The notes beneath the pieces were generated by a model. That model saw nothing but the letters and a program-made list of their open reading frames with translations. It was not told where the DNA came from and did no database searches. Positions 8,609 through 17,750 of a stretch of 22,500 nt of DNA are shown here, piece after piece. The position numbers and the translations under genes were made by a program. The stretch is taken from positions 75,001 to 97,500 of the forward strand of contig NW_026729281.1 in the NCBI RefSeq assembly GCF_030272615.1, given 5' to 3'. The DNA is from Cryptomeria japonica (Eukaryota > Streptophyta > Pinopsida > Cupressales > Cupressaceae). Position 1 is the first letter of the stretch. Every line of letters starts with the position of its first letter.

Positions 8609-10340
8609 GCAGTGCGCACACCAAGGTGGGTGTTGAGGTGCGTGCCGAGGTGGGTGGGTGCTAGGGTGCGCTCCATGGTGGGTGCCAGGGTGGGTGCGTG
8701 CTAGGGTGGATTCCAAAGAGGGTCATAGGGTGGGTGCCAAGGTGGGTTGGTGATATAGTGGGTTCAAAGGTGGGTACTAGGGTGGGTTCCAAGGTGGGTC
8801 ACAAGTTGGGTGCCAGGATGCGTGGGTGTTAGGTTGGGTGCCAAGGTGGGCTCCTGCGTGGGTGGGTGCTAGGGTGGGTTTCAAGGTGGACGCGAGGGCG
8901 GGTGCCAAGGTGGGTAACAAGTTGGGTGTTAGGATGGGTGAGTGCTAGAGTGGGTGCCAAGGTGGGTGGGTGCTAAGGTGGATGCCAAGGTGGTTCACAG
9001 GGTGGGTGGGTTCTAGGGTGAGTTCCAAGGTGGGTCACAGGTTCAGTGCTAGGGTGGGTGTCAAGGCGGGTGTCGAGGTGCCTGGGTGCTAGGGTGTGGA
9101 TGCCAATGTGGGTCATAGGGTGGGTACTAGGGTGGGCTGCAATGTGGGTGCCAAGGTGGGTAACATGCTCGGTGGGTTCTAAATTGGGTGCCAGGGTGGG
9201 TGTGCACCCACCTTGCCCGAGGTGGGTGCCAAGGTGCCAGTGTGGGTGGGTGCTAAGGTGGATGCCAAGGTGGGTGAGAAGGTGGGTGATAGGTTGAGTG
9301 GTAGGATGGGTGGGTGCCAAGATGGGTCACAGGGTGGGTGCAAGGGTGGGTAGGTGCTAGGGTTGGTGTCAGGGTGGGTGGGTGCTAGGTTGGGTTCCAA
9401 GGTGGGTGCGAGGGTGAGTGTCAAGGTGGGTCACAGGTTAGGTGCTAGGATGGGTGAGTGCTAGGGTGCAAAGGTGCCAGGGTGGGTGCTAGGATGGGTC
9501 GATGCTAGGGTGAGTGGCAAGGTGGGTCCACAAGTGTCAAGGTGGGTGCCGAGGTGGGTGCCAAGTCGGCGACTGCTATGGTGGATGCCAAGGTGGGTCA
9601 CGGGGTGGGTGCCAAGTTGCTAGGTTGGGTTCCAAGGTGGGTGCCAACGTGGGTGCTAGGGTGCGTGGGTTAAAGGGTGTGTCACAACGTGGGTGCCAGG
9701 ATGGGTGCGCACCCACACTGGCCAAGACGGGTGCGGGTGCAAGGTTGGGTTCCAAGCCCGGTCACAGGCTGGGTGCTAGGATGGGTGGGTGCCAAGGTGG
9801 GCACCAGGGTGGGTGCACCCACCCTGGCCAAGGTGGGTCACGGGGTGGGTCCTAGGGTGGGTAACGGGGTGGGTACTAAGGTGCGTGCCAAGGTGGGTCA
9901 TAGGGTGGGTGCCAAGGTGGGCACCAGGGTGGGTGTGCACCAACCCTAGCCAGGGTAGGTCACGGGGTGGTTGTCGGGGTGGGCGTCAAGGAGCCAAGGT
10001 GGGTGGCAAGTAGCCAAGTTGCGTGCCAAGGTGGGTGTCAGGGTGGGTGCCAAGGATCCAAGGTGGGTGCCAAGGAACCAAGGTGGGTGTCTGGGTGGGT
10101 GCCGAGGTGGGAGCCAGGGTGGGTCCCAAGGTGAGTGCAAAGGTGGGTGCCAGGGTCAAGGTGAGTGCCAATGTGGGTTCCAAGGTGCCAGGGTCAGGGT
10201 GAGTGCCAATGTGGGTTCAAAGGTGCTAAGTTGGGTGCGAGGTTGGGTGCGAGGGTGGGTGGGTGCCAAGGTGTGCTAGGTGGAAGCCCGGGTGGGTCGG
10301 CATCCCATGGGTGTCGAGTTGGGTGCCTGATGGGTGCTTC
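8609..10340. repeat. G-rich GGTGGGT degenerate minisatellite
   Basis: About 1.7 kb of variations on GGTGGGTGCCAAGGTGGGTGCTAG, with nearly all G-runs on the + strand and few stops on either strand. Canonical quadruplex patterns (four runs of three or more G, loops of 7 or fewer) are visible at 8860-8878, 9000-9018, 9332-9350 and 9842-9861. Short palindromes of GGGTGCACCC type recur near 9200, 9702-9715, 9804-9827 and 9925. Open frames rich in Gly, Trp and Val or Thr, His and Pro are repeat artefacts. The part from 9815 on belongs to the 7,936-bp unit. Confidence 0.9.
9804..9827. other. 24-bp perfect palindrome at the 7.9-kb repeat boundary
   Basis: CCAGGGTGGGTG is followed directly by its exact reverse complement, centred between 9815 and 9816. 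Homology with the second copy begins at 9815, which is the centre of this palindrome. The second copy (17751) has only the right half. Confidence 0.85.
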
Positions 10341-10675
10341 TTGTCAAGTTTTAGTCGTCGGGACTCATTTCGAGCCTTAGAGGTCGTTTCTTGTCCGGTT
10401 GCCCTGTCTTCGACCTGGGAACCCAATTTTGGTCCTCGGGTCCCATTTTTTTTTGTCTCGCATCCCACTTTTGGCCTGTGGCCTTTTCGGGGTCGATTCT
10501 CGTTTTGGGCATCAGAGCATGTTTCTTCTCCTAAAACCCAATATTTGTTTATTAAGTCTCGGAACACATTTTTGTTCTCGTGGACCCATCATGGGTCTTG
10601 GAACGCATTTGTGGTCCTTGGGTCCCATTTTGCATCCCGAAACTTGTGTTTTGGTGCTTGATCCCTATTTTGGGT
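10341..10675. repeat. T-rich degenerate repeat
   Basis: Loose units of about 20-30 bp resemble CTTGGAACCCATTTTTGGTC and CCTCGGGTCCCATTTT. The composition (T and G on the + strand) differs sharply from both neighbours. Open frames here are short and show no recognisable domain. The repeat nature is judged by eye and is less certain than for other arrays. Confidence 0.55.
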
Positions 10676-11069
10676 GCCCACCTTGCACCAAGTGCGCACC
10701 CGGGGCAAACCGAGCGCCTTGGTGCACCGGGGCAAGATCGAGCGTGCACCCGAGGCGCCCCGAACATGCACCAAGGTGCACTCGGCCCACATGTGAGCGC
10801 AGGTCGTTGCGCCCGAGGTGGTGTGTGGGCACCGCGTTGCAGACGGGACACTGCACGCACACGACGCCCCCTCCAGGTGCACGCACGTAGGCCGGGCCGG
10901 GTGCACACCCGACGCCCTAGCAAGGTGCGCGCACCCGGGCAGGGCTCACACTTGGCGAACGGGGCGCACTTCGCGAGGGAGGGTGTGCACCTCGACGGGG
11001 GTGGGTGGCCGGGGTGGATTCGCACGTGGGTCGCGGTTTGCTAAGTACACACTGCGACAAGCTCATAAC
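10676..11069. other. CpG-rich 5' flank of 5S copy 1
   Basis: A 394-bp GC-rich stretch with scattered GTGCGCACCC and CACCCGAGGC phrases but no clear period. It runs to the C at -1 of the 5S gene, the base usual at that place in plant 5S genes. No convincing TATA-like motif is seen near -28; the closest is the weak CTAAGTAC at 11041-11048. Confidence 0.5.
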
Positions 11070-11189
11070 GGGTGCGATCATACCAGCATTAGTGCACCGG
11101 ATCCCATCAGAACTCCGCAGTTAAGCGCGCTTGGGCCGGAGTAGTACTGGGATGGGTGACCTCCCGGGAAGTCCCGGTGTTGCACCCTT
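11070..11189 (+). rRNA. 5S ribosomal RNA gene, copy 1
   Basis: A 120-bp match to plant 5S rRNA, the RNA polymerase III product that joins the large ribosomal subunit. Ends GGGTGC (1-6) and GCACCC (113-118) pair as helix I. The internal promoter is present: box A AGTTAAGCGCGCTTGG (from nt 50, 11119), the intermediate element (about nt 67-72) and box C GGATGGGTGACC (from nt 81, 11150). A C precedes the start and six T follow. The GGGTGC start and CCGGAGTAGTACTGGG segment look like gymnosperm 5S. It has A at nt 19 (11088) where copy 2 and the expected gymnosperm form have G, giving an A-C mismatch in helix II with nt 59. It is on the strand opposite to the inferred 35S genes. Confidence 0.97.
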
Positions 11190-11193
11190 TTTT
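11188..11193 (+). terminator. RNA polymerase III terminator of 5S copy 1
   Basis: Six T directly after the CACCC end of the 5S gene, with a second run of five T at 11196-11200 as possible backup. Confidence 0.85.
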
Positions 11194-11620
11194 AGTTTTT
11201 CGCCGGGCGTCGCAATGCTATTTGAATAAACCTTTTGCCCGTTTGCGTTCTCGTCGGGGCCGGGCCGGGCCGGGGTGCGCTGCCCGCACTACCGCGCGCG
11301 CGGGGGCGACACCGAGCGCGCACCCGAGGCACCCCGAGCACACAGGCCACGGTGCAACCCGGGCGTTGTGCGCGCACCCCGGTGCGCCCGAGGTGCTGCG
11401 CGCGCACCCAGGTGAAATCGGTGTGCACCTCGGCCAGTGCGCGCTCGGTCGAGTCGCGCACGTTGGCCAAGGTGCACGGTGATGTTTCTTACTCTAAGGT
11501 TCCGCACCAGACGCCCGGGACAGGTGAGCGAAGCTGGGCGGGGCCGGGTGCGCGGCCGGGGCAGGTGCACGCAGCTGGAGAGAGCTTTGGAGCACACTTC
11601 GGAGCGCACCAATGATGCGC
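11194..11620. other. CpG-rich 3' flank of 5S copy 1
   Basis: About 430 bp after the 5S terminator, very rich in CpG (runs such as CCGCGCGCGCGGGG near 11292), with no gene or clear tandem period. Scattered GTGCGCGCACC phrases relate it to the composite array to the right. Confidence 0.5.
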
Positions 11621-11716
11621 TCCATTCAAAAGTTTCCTGAAAAGGCAAAAAAAGTTGAGATTATAGAATTTCCCACTTGAGAGATTGTAAAAAAAAAAAA
11701 TTTAAAATGAAGGAAA
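11621..11716. repeat. A/T-rich module A (diverged)
   Basis: A/T-rich island: TTTCCTGAAAAGGCAAAAAAAG, GAATTTCCCACTTGAGAGATTG, then a run of 12 A and TTTAAAATGAAGGAAACGCGG. It aligns loosely with the later modules and is the most diverged copy. Confidence 0.7.
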
Positions 11717-12364
11717 CGCGGGTGCCAAGGTGTGCGCAGCCCAGCCAAGGTGTGCGCACCAAGGCGCCCACCCTGGCGAAGGTGCACGCAAGGTGCGCAC
11801 CCGAGGCAAACCGGACAATTAACCCAACTTTCGACTTCGCGCGCACCTTGGAGCGCACTTCGGAGCGCTCCTTGGTGCGCACCAATCTTGGGCACCTCGG
11901 AGTGCACCATGGCGCCCACCAAGGTGCGCACCCGGGGCAAACCGAGCTCCGACTTCGTGCGCACCTTGGAGCGCACGAAAGGTGCGCACCATGGCGCCCA
12001 CCAAGGTGCGCAGCCCAGCCAAGGCGTGCGCATCAAGGTGCGCACCCTGGCGAAGGTGCGCACCCGGGGCAAACCGAGCTCCGACTTCGTGCGCACCTTG
12101 GAGCGCACAAAAGGTGCGCAACCCAGCCAAGGTGTGCGCACCCCGGTCAAACCGAGCTCCGAATCGTGCGCACCAGAGGTGCACGCCATCGTGCGCACCT
12201 TGGAGCACACTTCGGAGCCCTCCTTGGTGCGCGCCGATGTTGCGCACCTCGGAGCGCACCCGGGGAAAACAATGCAATTAACCCGACTTTCGACTTCGTG
12301 GGCACCTCGGAGCGCTCTCGGGTTCGCACCTCGGAGCACACCGAGGTGCGCACCTTTGATGCGC

Positions 12365-12403
12365 TGCCTTCACCAATTTCCAGAAAAGGCAAGAAAACAT
12401 TGA
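12365..12403. repeat. A/T-rich module B (truncated)
   Basis: Only the first half is present: TGCCTTCACCAATTTCC, GAAAAGGCAAGAAAACATTGAG. The TTTTAAAATTTCCGTTTTG half is missing and GC-rich modules follow at once. Confidence 0.75.
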
Positions 12404-13404
12404 GAAGGTGTGCGCACCGAGGTGCCCACCCTGGCGAAGGTGCACGCGAGGTGCGCACCCGGGGCAAACCGGGCTCCGACTTCGTGCACGCCGCACCTTG
12501 GAGCACACTTCGGAGCGCTCCTTGGTGCGCACCAGGGCGCGCAACCCAGCCGAGGTGCCCACCCCGGCGAAGGTGCACGCGAGGTGCGCACCCGGGGCAA
12601 ACCGGGCTCCGACTTCGTGCACGCCATGGTGCCCACCGCGGCGAAGGTGCACGCGAGGTGCGCACCCGGGGCAAACCGGGCTCCGACTTCGTGCACGCCG
12701 CACCTTGGAGCACACTTCGGAGCGCTCCTTGGTGCGCACCATGGTGCCCACTAGGGCGCGCAACCCCGCCGAAGGTGCACGCGAGGTGCGCACCCGGGGC
12801 AAACCGGGCTCCGACTTCGTGCACGCCGCACCTTGGAGCACACTTCGGAGCGCTCCTTGGTGCGCACCATGGTGCCCACCAGGGCGCGCAACCCCGCCGA
12901 AGGTGCACGCGAGGTGCGCACCCGGGGCAAACCGGGCTCCGACTTCGTGCACGCCATGGTGCGCACCGCGGCGAAGGTGCGCACCCGGGGCAAACCGGGC
13001 TCCGACTTCGTGCACGCCGCACCTTGGAGCACACTTCGGAGCGCTCCTTGGTGCGCACCAGGGCGCGCAACCCAGCCGAGGTGCCCACCCCGGCGAAGGT
13101 GCACGCGAGGTGCGTACCCGGGGCAAACCGGGCTCCGACTTCGTGCACGCCGCACCTTGGAGCACACTTCGGAGCGCTCCTTGGTGCGCACCATGGTGCC
13201 CACCAGGCCGCGCAACCCAGCCAAGGTGTGCGCACCAAGGTGCACGCGAGGTGCGCACCCGGGGCAAACCGGGGTCCGACTTCGTGCACGCCGCACCTTG
13301 GAGCACACATCGGGGCGCTCCCGGGTTCGCACCGGCGTTGCGCACCGTGGTGGGCACCTCGGAGCACACCAAGGTGGGCAGCGAGGTGCGCACCTTTGAT
13401 GCGA

Positions 13405-13488
13405 TGCCTTCACTAATTTCCATAAAAGGCAAAAAAAAAACGAGATTTTAAAATTTCCGTTTTGAAAGATAGTGAGAAAAAGGGAATG
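13405..13488. repeat. A/T-rich module C
   Basis: TGCCTTCACTAATTTCCATAAAAGGCA followed by an A-run, GAGATTTTAAAATTTCCG, TTTTGAAAGATAGTGAG. The right arm reads AAAAAGGGAAT, so the TTCCGTTTT hairpin of other modules is imperfect. Confidence 0.85.
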
Positions 13489-13629
13489 CTGGTGCCATCT
13501 TGAGCCCGCCCTGGTGCGCAGCCCAGCCAAGGTGTGCGCACCAAGGTGCCCACCCTGGCGAAGGTGCGCGCCCGGGCAATTAATCCAACTTCCAACTTCG
13601 CGCGCGCCAGGGTGGGAGCGCACCCAACA

Positions 13630-13720
13630 ACCGGGCCTGGGAAGAGCCAATGCGAGAAACCCCACCAAACGCTCTGACAAAAAAAGAGGGGGCGCTCCAG
13701 TAACCCCGCTTCGGAGCGCA
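13630..13720. repeat. ~90-bp AGCCAATGCG insert, copy 1
   Basis: A distinct segment, GGGAAGAGCCAATGCGAGAA then CCCCACCAAACGCTC, ACAAAAAAAGAG and TAACCCCGCTTCGG, unlike the surrounding GTGCGCACC modules. It occurs six times in the window: also near 14098, 15995, 16462, 21566 and 22034. Origin unknown. Confidence 0.75.
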
Positions 13721-13899
13721 CCCTGGGCAAACCCAGCCAAGGTGCCCACCCCGGCCAAGGTGCAGGCGAGGTGCGCACCCGGGGCAAACCGGGCTCCGAC
13801 AACGTGCACGCCGCACCTTGGAGCACACTTCGTAGCGCTCCCGGGTGCGCACCTCAGAGCACACCAAGGTGGGCAGCGAGGTGCGCACCTTTGATGCGC

Positions 13900-13982
13900 T
13901 GCCTTCACTAATTTCCAGAAAAGGCAAAAAAAAAAGGAGATTTTAAAATTTCCGTTTTGAAAGATAGTGAAAAAAACGGAAC
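13900..13982. repeat. A/T-rich module D with perfect hairpin
   Basis: Same order as module C. TTCCGTTTT (13950-13958) and AAAACGGAA (13973-13981) form a 9-bp inverted repeat around GAAAGATAGTGAAA. A second short inverted repeat, TGCCTT and AAGGCA, opens the module. It lies 495 bp after module C. Confidence 0.88.
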
Positions 13983-14097
13983 GCGCGTGCCATCTTGAGC
14001 CCGCCCTGGTGCGCAGCCCAGGTAAGGTGCCCACCCTGGCAAAGGTGCGCACCCGGGCAATTAACCCTACTTCCGACTTCGTGCGCGCCAGGGTGGC

Positions 14098-14190
14098 AAC
14101 CGGGCCTCGGAAGAGCCAATGCGAGAAACCCCACCAAACGCTCCGACAAAAAAAGAGGCGGCGCTCCAATAACCCCGCTTCGGAGCGCAG
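14098..14190. repeat. ~90-bp AGCCAATGCG insert, copy 2
   Basis: Same segment as at 13630 with small differences (GAGGCGGCGCTCCAATAACC). It lies in the next block at the corresponding place, so block duplication spread it. Confidence 0.75.
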
Positions 14191-14369
14191 CCGGGGCAAA
14201 CCCAGCCAAGGTGCCCACCCCGACGAAGGTGCACGCGAGGTGCGCACCCGGGGCAAACCGGGCTCCGACAACGTGCACGCAGCACCTTGGAGCACACTTC
14301 GAAGCACTCCCGGGTGCCCACCGGCGTTGCGCACCGTGGTGGGCAGCGAGGTGCGCACCTTTGATGCGC

Positions 14370-14452
14370 TGCCTTCACTAATTTCCAGAAAAAGGCAAAA
14401 AAAAATGAGATTTTAAAATTTCCGTTTTGAAAGATAGTGAAAAAAAAGGAAC
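14370..14452. repeat. A/T-rich module E
   Basis: Same layout as module D, 470 bp further on. The right arm reads AAAAAGGAA, having lost the C, so the hairpin has one unpaired base. Confidence 0.85.
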
Positions 14453-15003
14453 GCGGGTGCCATCTTGAGCCCGCCCTGGTGCGCAGCCCAGGCAAGGCAT
14501 GCGCACCAAGGTGCCCACCCGAGGTGCACACCCGGGGCAAACCGGGCTCCGACTTCGTGCAGGCCGCACCTTGGAGCACACTTCGGAGCGCTCCTTGGTG
14601 CGCACCATGGTGCCCACCAGGGCGCGCAACCCAGCCAAGGTCTGCACACCAAGGTGCCCACCCCGGCGAAGGTGCACGCGAGGTGCGCACCCGGGGCAAA
14701 CCGGGCTCCGACTTCGTGCACGCCATGGTGCCCACCGCGGCGAAGGTGCACGCGAGGTGCGCACCCGGGGCAAACCGGGCTCCGACTTCGTGCACGCCGC
14801 ACCTTGGAGCACACTTCGGAGCGCTCCTTGGTGCGCACCATGGTGCCCACCAGGGCGCGCAACCCAGCCAAGGTGTGCGCACCAAGGTGCACGCGAGGTG
14901 CGCACCCGGGGCAAACCGGGGTCCGACTTCGTGCACGCCGCACCTTGGAGCACACATCGGAGCGCTCCCAGGTTCGCACCAGCGTTGCGCACCTTTGATG
15001 CGC

Positions 15004-15084
15004 TGCCTTCACTAATTTCCAGAAAAGGCAAAAAAAAACGAGATTTTAAAATTTCCGTTCTGAAAGATAGTGAAAAAAACGGAA
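15004..15084. repeat. A/T-rich module F
   Basis: Same layout, 634 bp after module E. TTCCGTTCTG replaces TTCCGTTTTG, leaving a 7-bp perfect stem with AACGGAA. Confidence 0.85.
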
Positions 15085-15769
15085 CGCGGGTGCCATCTTG
15101 AGCCCTTCCTGGTGCGCAGCCCAGGCAAGTTGTGCGCACCAAGGTGCCCACCCTGGCGGAGGTGCGCGCCCGGGGCAATCCGGGCTCCGACTTCGTGCAC
15201 TGCATGGTGCCCACCAAGGCGCGCAACCCAGCCAAGGTGCCCACCGCAGCGAAGGTGCACGCGAGGTGCGCACCCGAGGTGCACACCCGGGGCAAACCGG
15301 GCTCCGACTTCGTGCACGCCGCACCTTGGAGCACACTTCAGAGCGCTCCTTGGTGCGCACCAGGGCGCGCAACCCAGCCGAGGTGCCCACCCCGGCGAAG
15401 GTGCACGCGAGGTGCGCACCCGGGGCAAACCGGGCTCCGACTTCGTGCACGCCATGGTGCCCACCGCGGCGAAGGTGCGCACCCGGGGCAAACCGGGCTC
15501 CGACTTCGTGCACGCCGCACCTTGGAGCACACTTCGGAGCGCTCCTTGGTGCGCACCATGGTGCCCACCAGGCCGCGCAACCCAGCCAAGGTGTGCGCAC
15601 CAAGGTGCACGCGAGGTGCGCACCCGGGGCAAACCGGGGTCCGACTTCGTGCACGCCGCACCTTGGAGCACACATCGGGGCGCTCCCGGGTTCGCACCGG
15701 CGTTGCGCACCGTGGTGGGCACCTCGGAGCACACCAAGGTGGGCAGCGAGGTGCGCACCTTTGATGCGA

Positions 15770-15853
15770 TGCCTTCACTAATTTCCATAAAAGGCAAAAA
15801 AAAAACGAGATTTTAAAATTTCCGTTTTGAAAGATAGTGAGAAAAAGGGAATG
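15770..15853. repeat. A/T-rich module G
   Basis: Counterpart of module C at +2,365 bp, with the same TTTCCATAAAAGG and GTGAGAAAAAGGGAATG variants. Confidence 0.85.
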
Positions 15854-15994
15854 CTGGTGCCATCTTGAGCCCGCCCTGGTGCGCAGCCCAGCCAAGGTTT
15901 GCGCACCAAGGTGCCCACCCTGGCGAAGGTGCGCGCCCGGGCAATTAACCCAACTTCCAACTTCGCGCGCGCCAGGGTGGGAGCGCACCCAACA

Positions 15995-16085
15995 ACCGGG
16001 CCTGGGAAGAGCCAATGCGAGAAACCCCACCAAACTCTCTGACAAAAAAAGAGGGGGCGCTCCAGTAACCCCGCTTCGGAGCGCA
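15995..16085. repeat. ~90-bp AGCCAATGCG insert, copy 3
   Basis: Counterpart of copy 1 (+2,365 bp). It has AACTCTCTGAC where copy 1 has AACGCTCTGAC. Confidence 0.75.
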
Positions 16086-16264
16086 CCCTGGGCAAACCCA
16101 GCCAAGGTGCCCACCCCGGCCAAGGTGCAGGCGAGGTGCGCACCCGGGGCAAACCGGGCTCCGACAACGTGCACGCCGCACCTTGGAGCACACTTCGTAG
16201 CGCTCCCGGGTGCGCACCTCAGAGCACACCAAGGTGGGCAGCGAGGTGCGCACCTTTGATGCGC

Positions 16265-16347
16265 TGCCTTCACTAATTTCCAGAAAAGGCAAAAAAAAAA
16301 GGAGATTTTAAAATTTCCGTTTTGAAAGATAGTGAAAAAAACGGAAC
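16265..16347. repeat. A/T-rich module H with perfect hairpin
   Basis: Counterpart of module D; the 9-bp inverted repeat TTCCGTTTT/AAAACGGAA is intact at 16315-16346. Confidence 0.87.
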
Positions 16348-16461
16348 GCGCGTGCCATCTTGAGCCCGCCCTGGTGCGCAGCCCAGGTAAGGTGCCACCC
16401 TGGCAAAGGTGCGCACCCGGGCAATTAACCCTACTTCCGACTTCGTGCGCGCCAGGGTGGC

Positions 16462-16554
16462 AACCGGGCCTCGGAAGAGCCAATGCGAGAAACCCCACCA
16501 AACGCTCCGACAAAAAAAGAGGCGGCGCTCCAATAACCCCGCTTCGGAGCGCAG
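16462..16554. repeat. ~90-bp AGCCAATGCG insert, copy 4
   Basis: Counterpart of copy 2 (+2,364 bp). Confidence 0.75.
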
Positions 16555-16733
16555 CCGGGGCAAACCAAGCCAAGGTGCCCACCCCGACGAAGGTGCACGC
16601 GAGGTGCGCACCCGGGGCAAACCGGGCTCCGACAACGTGCACGCAGCACCTTGGAGCACACTTCGAAGCACTCCCGGGTGCCCACCGGCGTTGCGCACCG
16701 TGGTGGGCAGCGAGGTGCGCACCTTTGATGCGC

Positions 16734-16816
16734 TGCCTTCACTAATTTCCAGAAAAAGGCAAAAAAAAATGAGATTTTAAAATTTCCGTTTTGAAAGATA
16801 GTGAAAAAAAAGGAAC
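16734..16816. repeat. A/T-rich module I
   Basis: Counterpart of module E, sharing the lost C in the right hairpin arm. Confidence 0.85.
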
Positions 16817-17089
16817 GCGGGTGCCATCTTGAGCCCGCCCTGGTGCGCAGCCCAGGCAAGGCATGCGCACCAAGGTGCCCACCCGAGGTGCACACCCGGG
16901 GCAAACCGGGCTCCGACTTCGTGCAGGCCGCACCTTGGAGCACACTTCGGAGCGCTCCTTGGTGCGCACCATGGTGCCCACCAGGGCGCACCCGAGGCAA
17001 ACCGGGCTCCGACTTCGTGCACGCCGCACCTTGGAGCACACATCGGAGCGCTCCCAGGTTCGCACCAGCGTTGCGCACCTTTGATGCGC

Positions 17090-17170
17090 TGCCTTCACTA
17101 ATTTCCAGAAAAGGCAAAAAAAAACGATATTTTAAAATTTCCGTTCTGAAAGATAGTGAAAAAAACGGAA
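17090..17170. repeat. A/T-rich module J
   Basis: Counterpart of module F at +2,086 bp; only 356 bp from module I because of the 278-bp deletion. It has CGATATTTTAAAA where F has CGAGATTTTAAAA. Confidence 0.85.
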
Positions 17171-17603
17171 CGCGGGTGCCATCTTGAGCCCTTCCTGATG
17201 CGCAGCCCAGGCAAGTTGTGCGCACCAAGGTGCCCACCCTGGCGGAGGTGCGCGCCCGGGGCAAACCGGGCTCCGACTTCGTGCACTGCATGGTGCCCAC
17301 CAAGGCGCGCAACCCAGCCAAGGTGCCCACCGCAGCGAAGGTGCACGCGAGGTGCGCACCCGAGGTGCACACCCGGGGCAAACCGGGCTCCGACTTCGTG
17401 CACGCCGCACCTTGGAGCACACTTCAGAGCGCTCCTTGGTACGCACCAGGGCGCGCAACCCAGCCAAGGTGCTCACCCCGGCGAAGGTGCACGCGAGGTG
17501 CGCACCCGGGGCAAACCGGGCTCGGACTTCGTGCACGCCGCACCTTGGAGCACACATCGGAGCGCTCCCGGGTTCGCACCAGCATTGCGCACCTTTGATG
17601 CGC

Positions 17604-17702
17604 TGCCTTCACTAATTTCCAGAAAAGGCAAAAAAAAGAAAAAAATGAGATTTTAAAATTTCCGTTTTGAAAGATAGTGAAAAAAACGGAACGCGGGTGC
17701 CA
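17604..17702. repeat. A/T-rich module K with longer A-tract
   Basis: Last module of the first 7.9-kb unit. The A-run is interrupted and longer (AAAAAAAGAAAAAAATGAG). The 9-bp TTCCGTTTT/AAAACGGAA hairpin is perfect (17670-17701). It ends about 50 bp before the unit boundary at 17751. Confidence 0.85.
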
Positions 17703-17750
17703 TCTTGAGCCCGCCCTGGTGTGCAGCCCAGGCAAGTTGTGCGCACCAAG

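Larger units (their letters stand above)
13115..15460. repeat. Internal ~2.36-kb block, first copy
   Basis: Sequence from about 13115 recurs at an offset of 2,365 bp (for example modules at 13405 and 15770, 13900 and 16265), changing to 2,364 after a 1-bp loss near 14027/16391 and to 2,086 after a 278-bp deletion in the second copy. Limits are approximate because flanking modules are themselves repetitive. Confidence 0.8.
15480..17650. repeat. Internal ~2.36-kb block, second copy (with 278-bp deletion)
   Basis: Second copy of the block starting near 13115. Compared with the first it lacks 278 bp at about 16987, where CCAGGGCGC joins directly to ACCCGAGGCAAACC. The lost part corresponds to about 14622-14899, with GCGC at both ends of the deletion. 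Confidence 0.8.
9815..17750. repeat. 7,936-bp tandem unit, copy 1 (complete)
   Basis: Everything from 9815 recurs from 17751 at a constant offset of 7,936 bp. It contains part of the G-rich array, the T-rich repeat, the CpG-rich flanks, one 5S gene, and the composite GC/AT-module region. No promoter-like element lies inside it. Confidence 0.93.
11717..17750. repeat. CpG-rich composite repeat array
   Basis: Built from modules of about 130 bp (shorter forms 63-74 bp) marked by CGGGGCAAACCGGGCTCCGA at 12461, 12593, 12667, 12795, 12923, 12986 and so on, with GCACCTTGGAGCACACTTCGG and GGTGCGCACCATGGTGCCCA segments. Nearly every segment is a variant of AAGGTGCGCACC. Modules are grouped into blocks of about 0.36-0.77 kb by A/T-rich islands. 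Open frames up to 579 (+) and 535 (-) residues overlap on both strands and are products of high GC and repetition, not genes. Confidence 0.9.

Noticed and set aside
8973-10183. Thr/His/Pro-rich and Gly/Trp/Val-rich frames resembling collagen-like or antifreeze-like repeats
   Set aside because: Direct translation of the degenerate GGTGGGT repeat in different frames; no start context, domain or conservation.
10341-10675. Possible fragment of a protein-coding or retroelement sequence
   Set aside because: No recognisable motif in any frame; the loose ATTTTGGTCC/TGGGTCCC repetition fits a decayed tandem repeat better.
11677-13416. Long plus-strand open frame (579 residues) and its copy at 19613-21352
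   Set aside because: It overlaps equally long minus-strand frames, consists of repeating Ala/His/Pro/Arg/Thr-rich phrases from GC-rich tandem modules, and has no recognisable domain. Lack of stops follows from high GC and repetition.
11621-17702. A-runs as poly(A) tails of retrotransposed elements
   Set aside because: The A-run is inside a conserved module, is followed by the same TTTTAAAATTTCCG segment each time, and shows no target-site duplication or element body.
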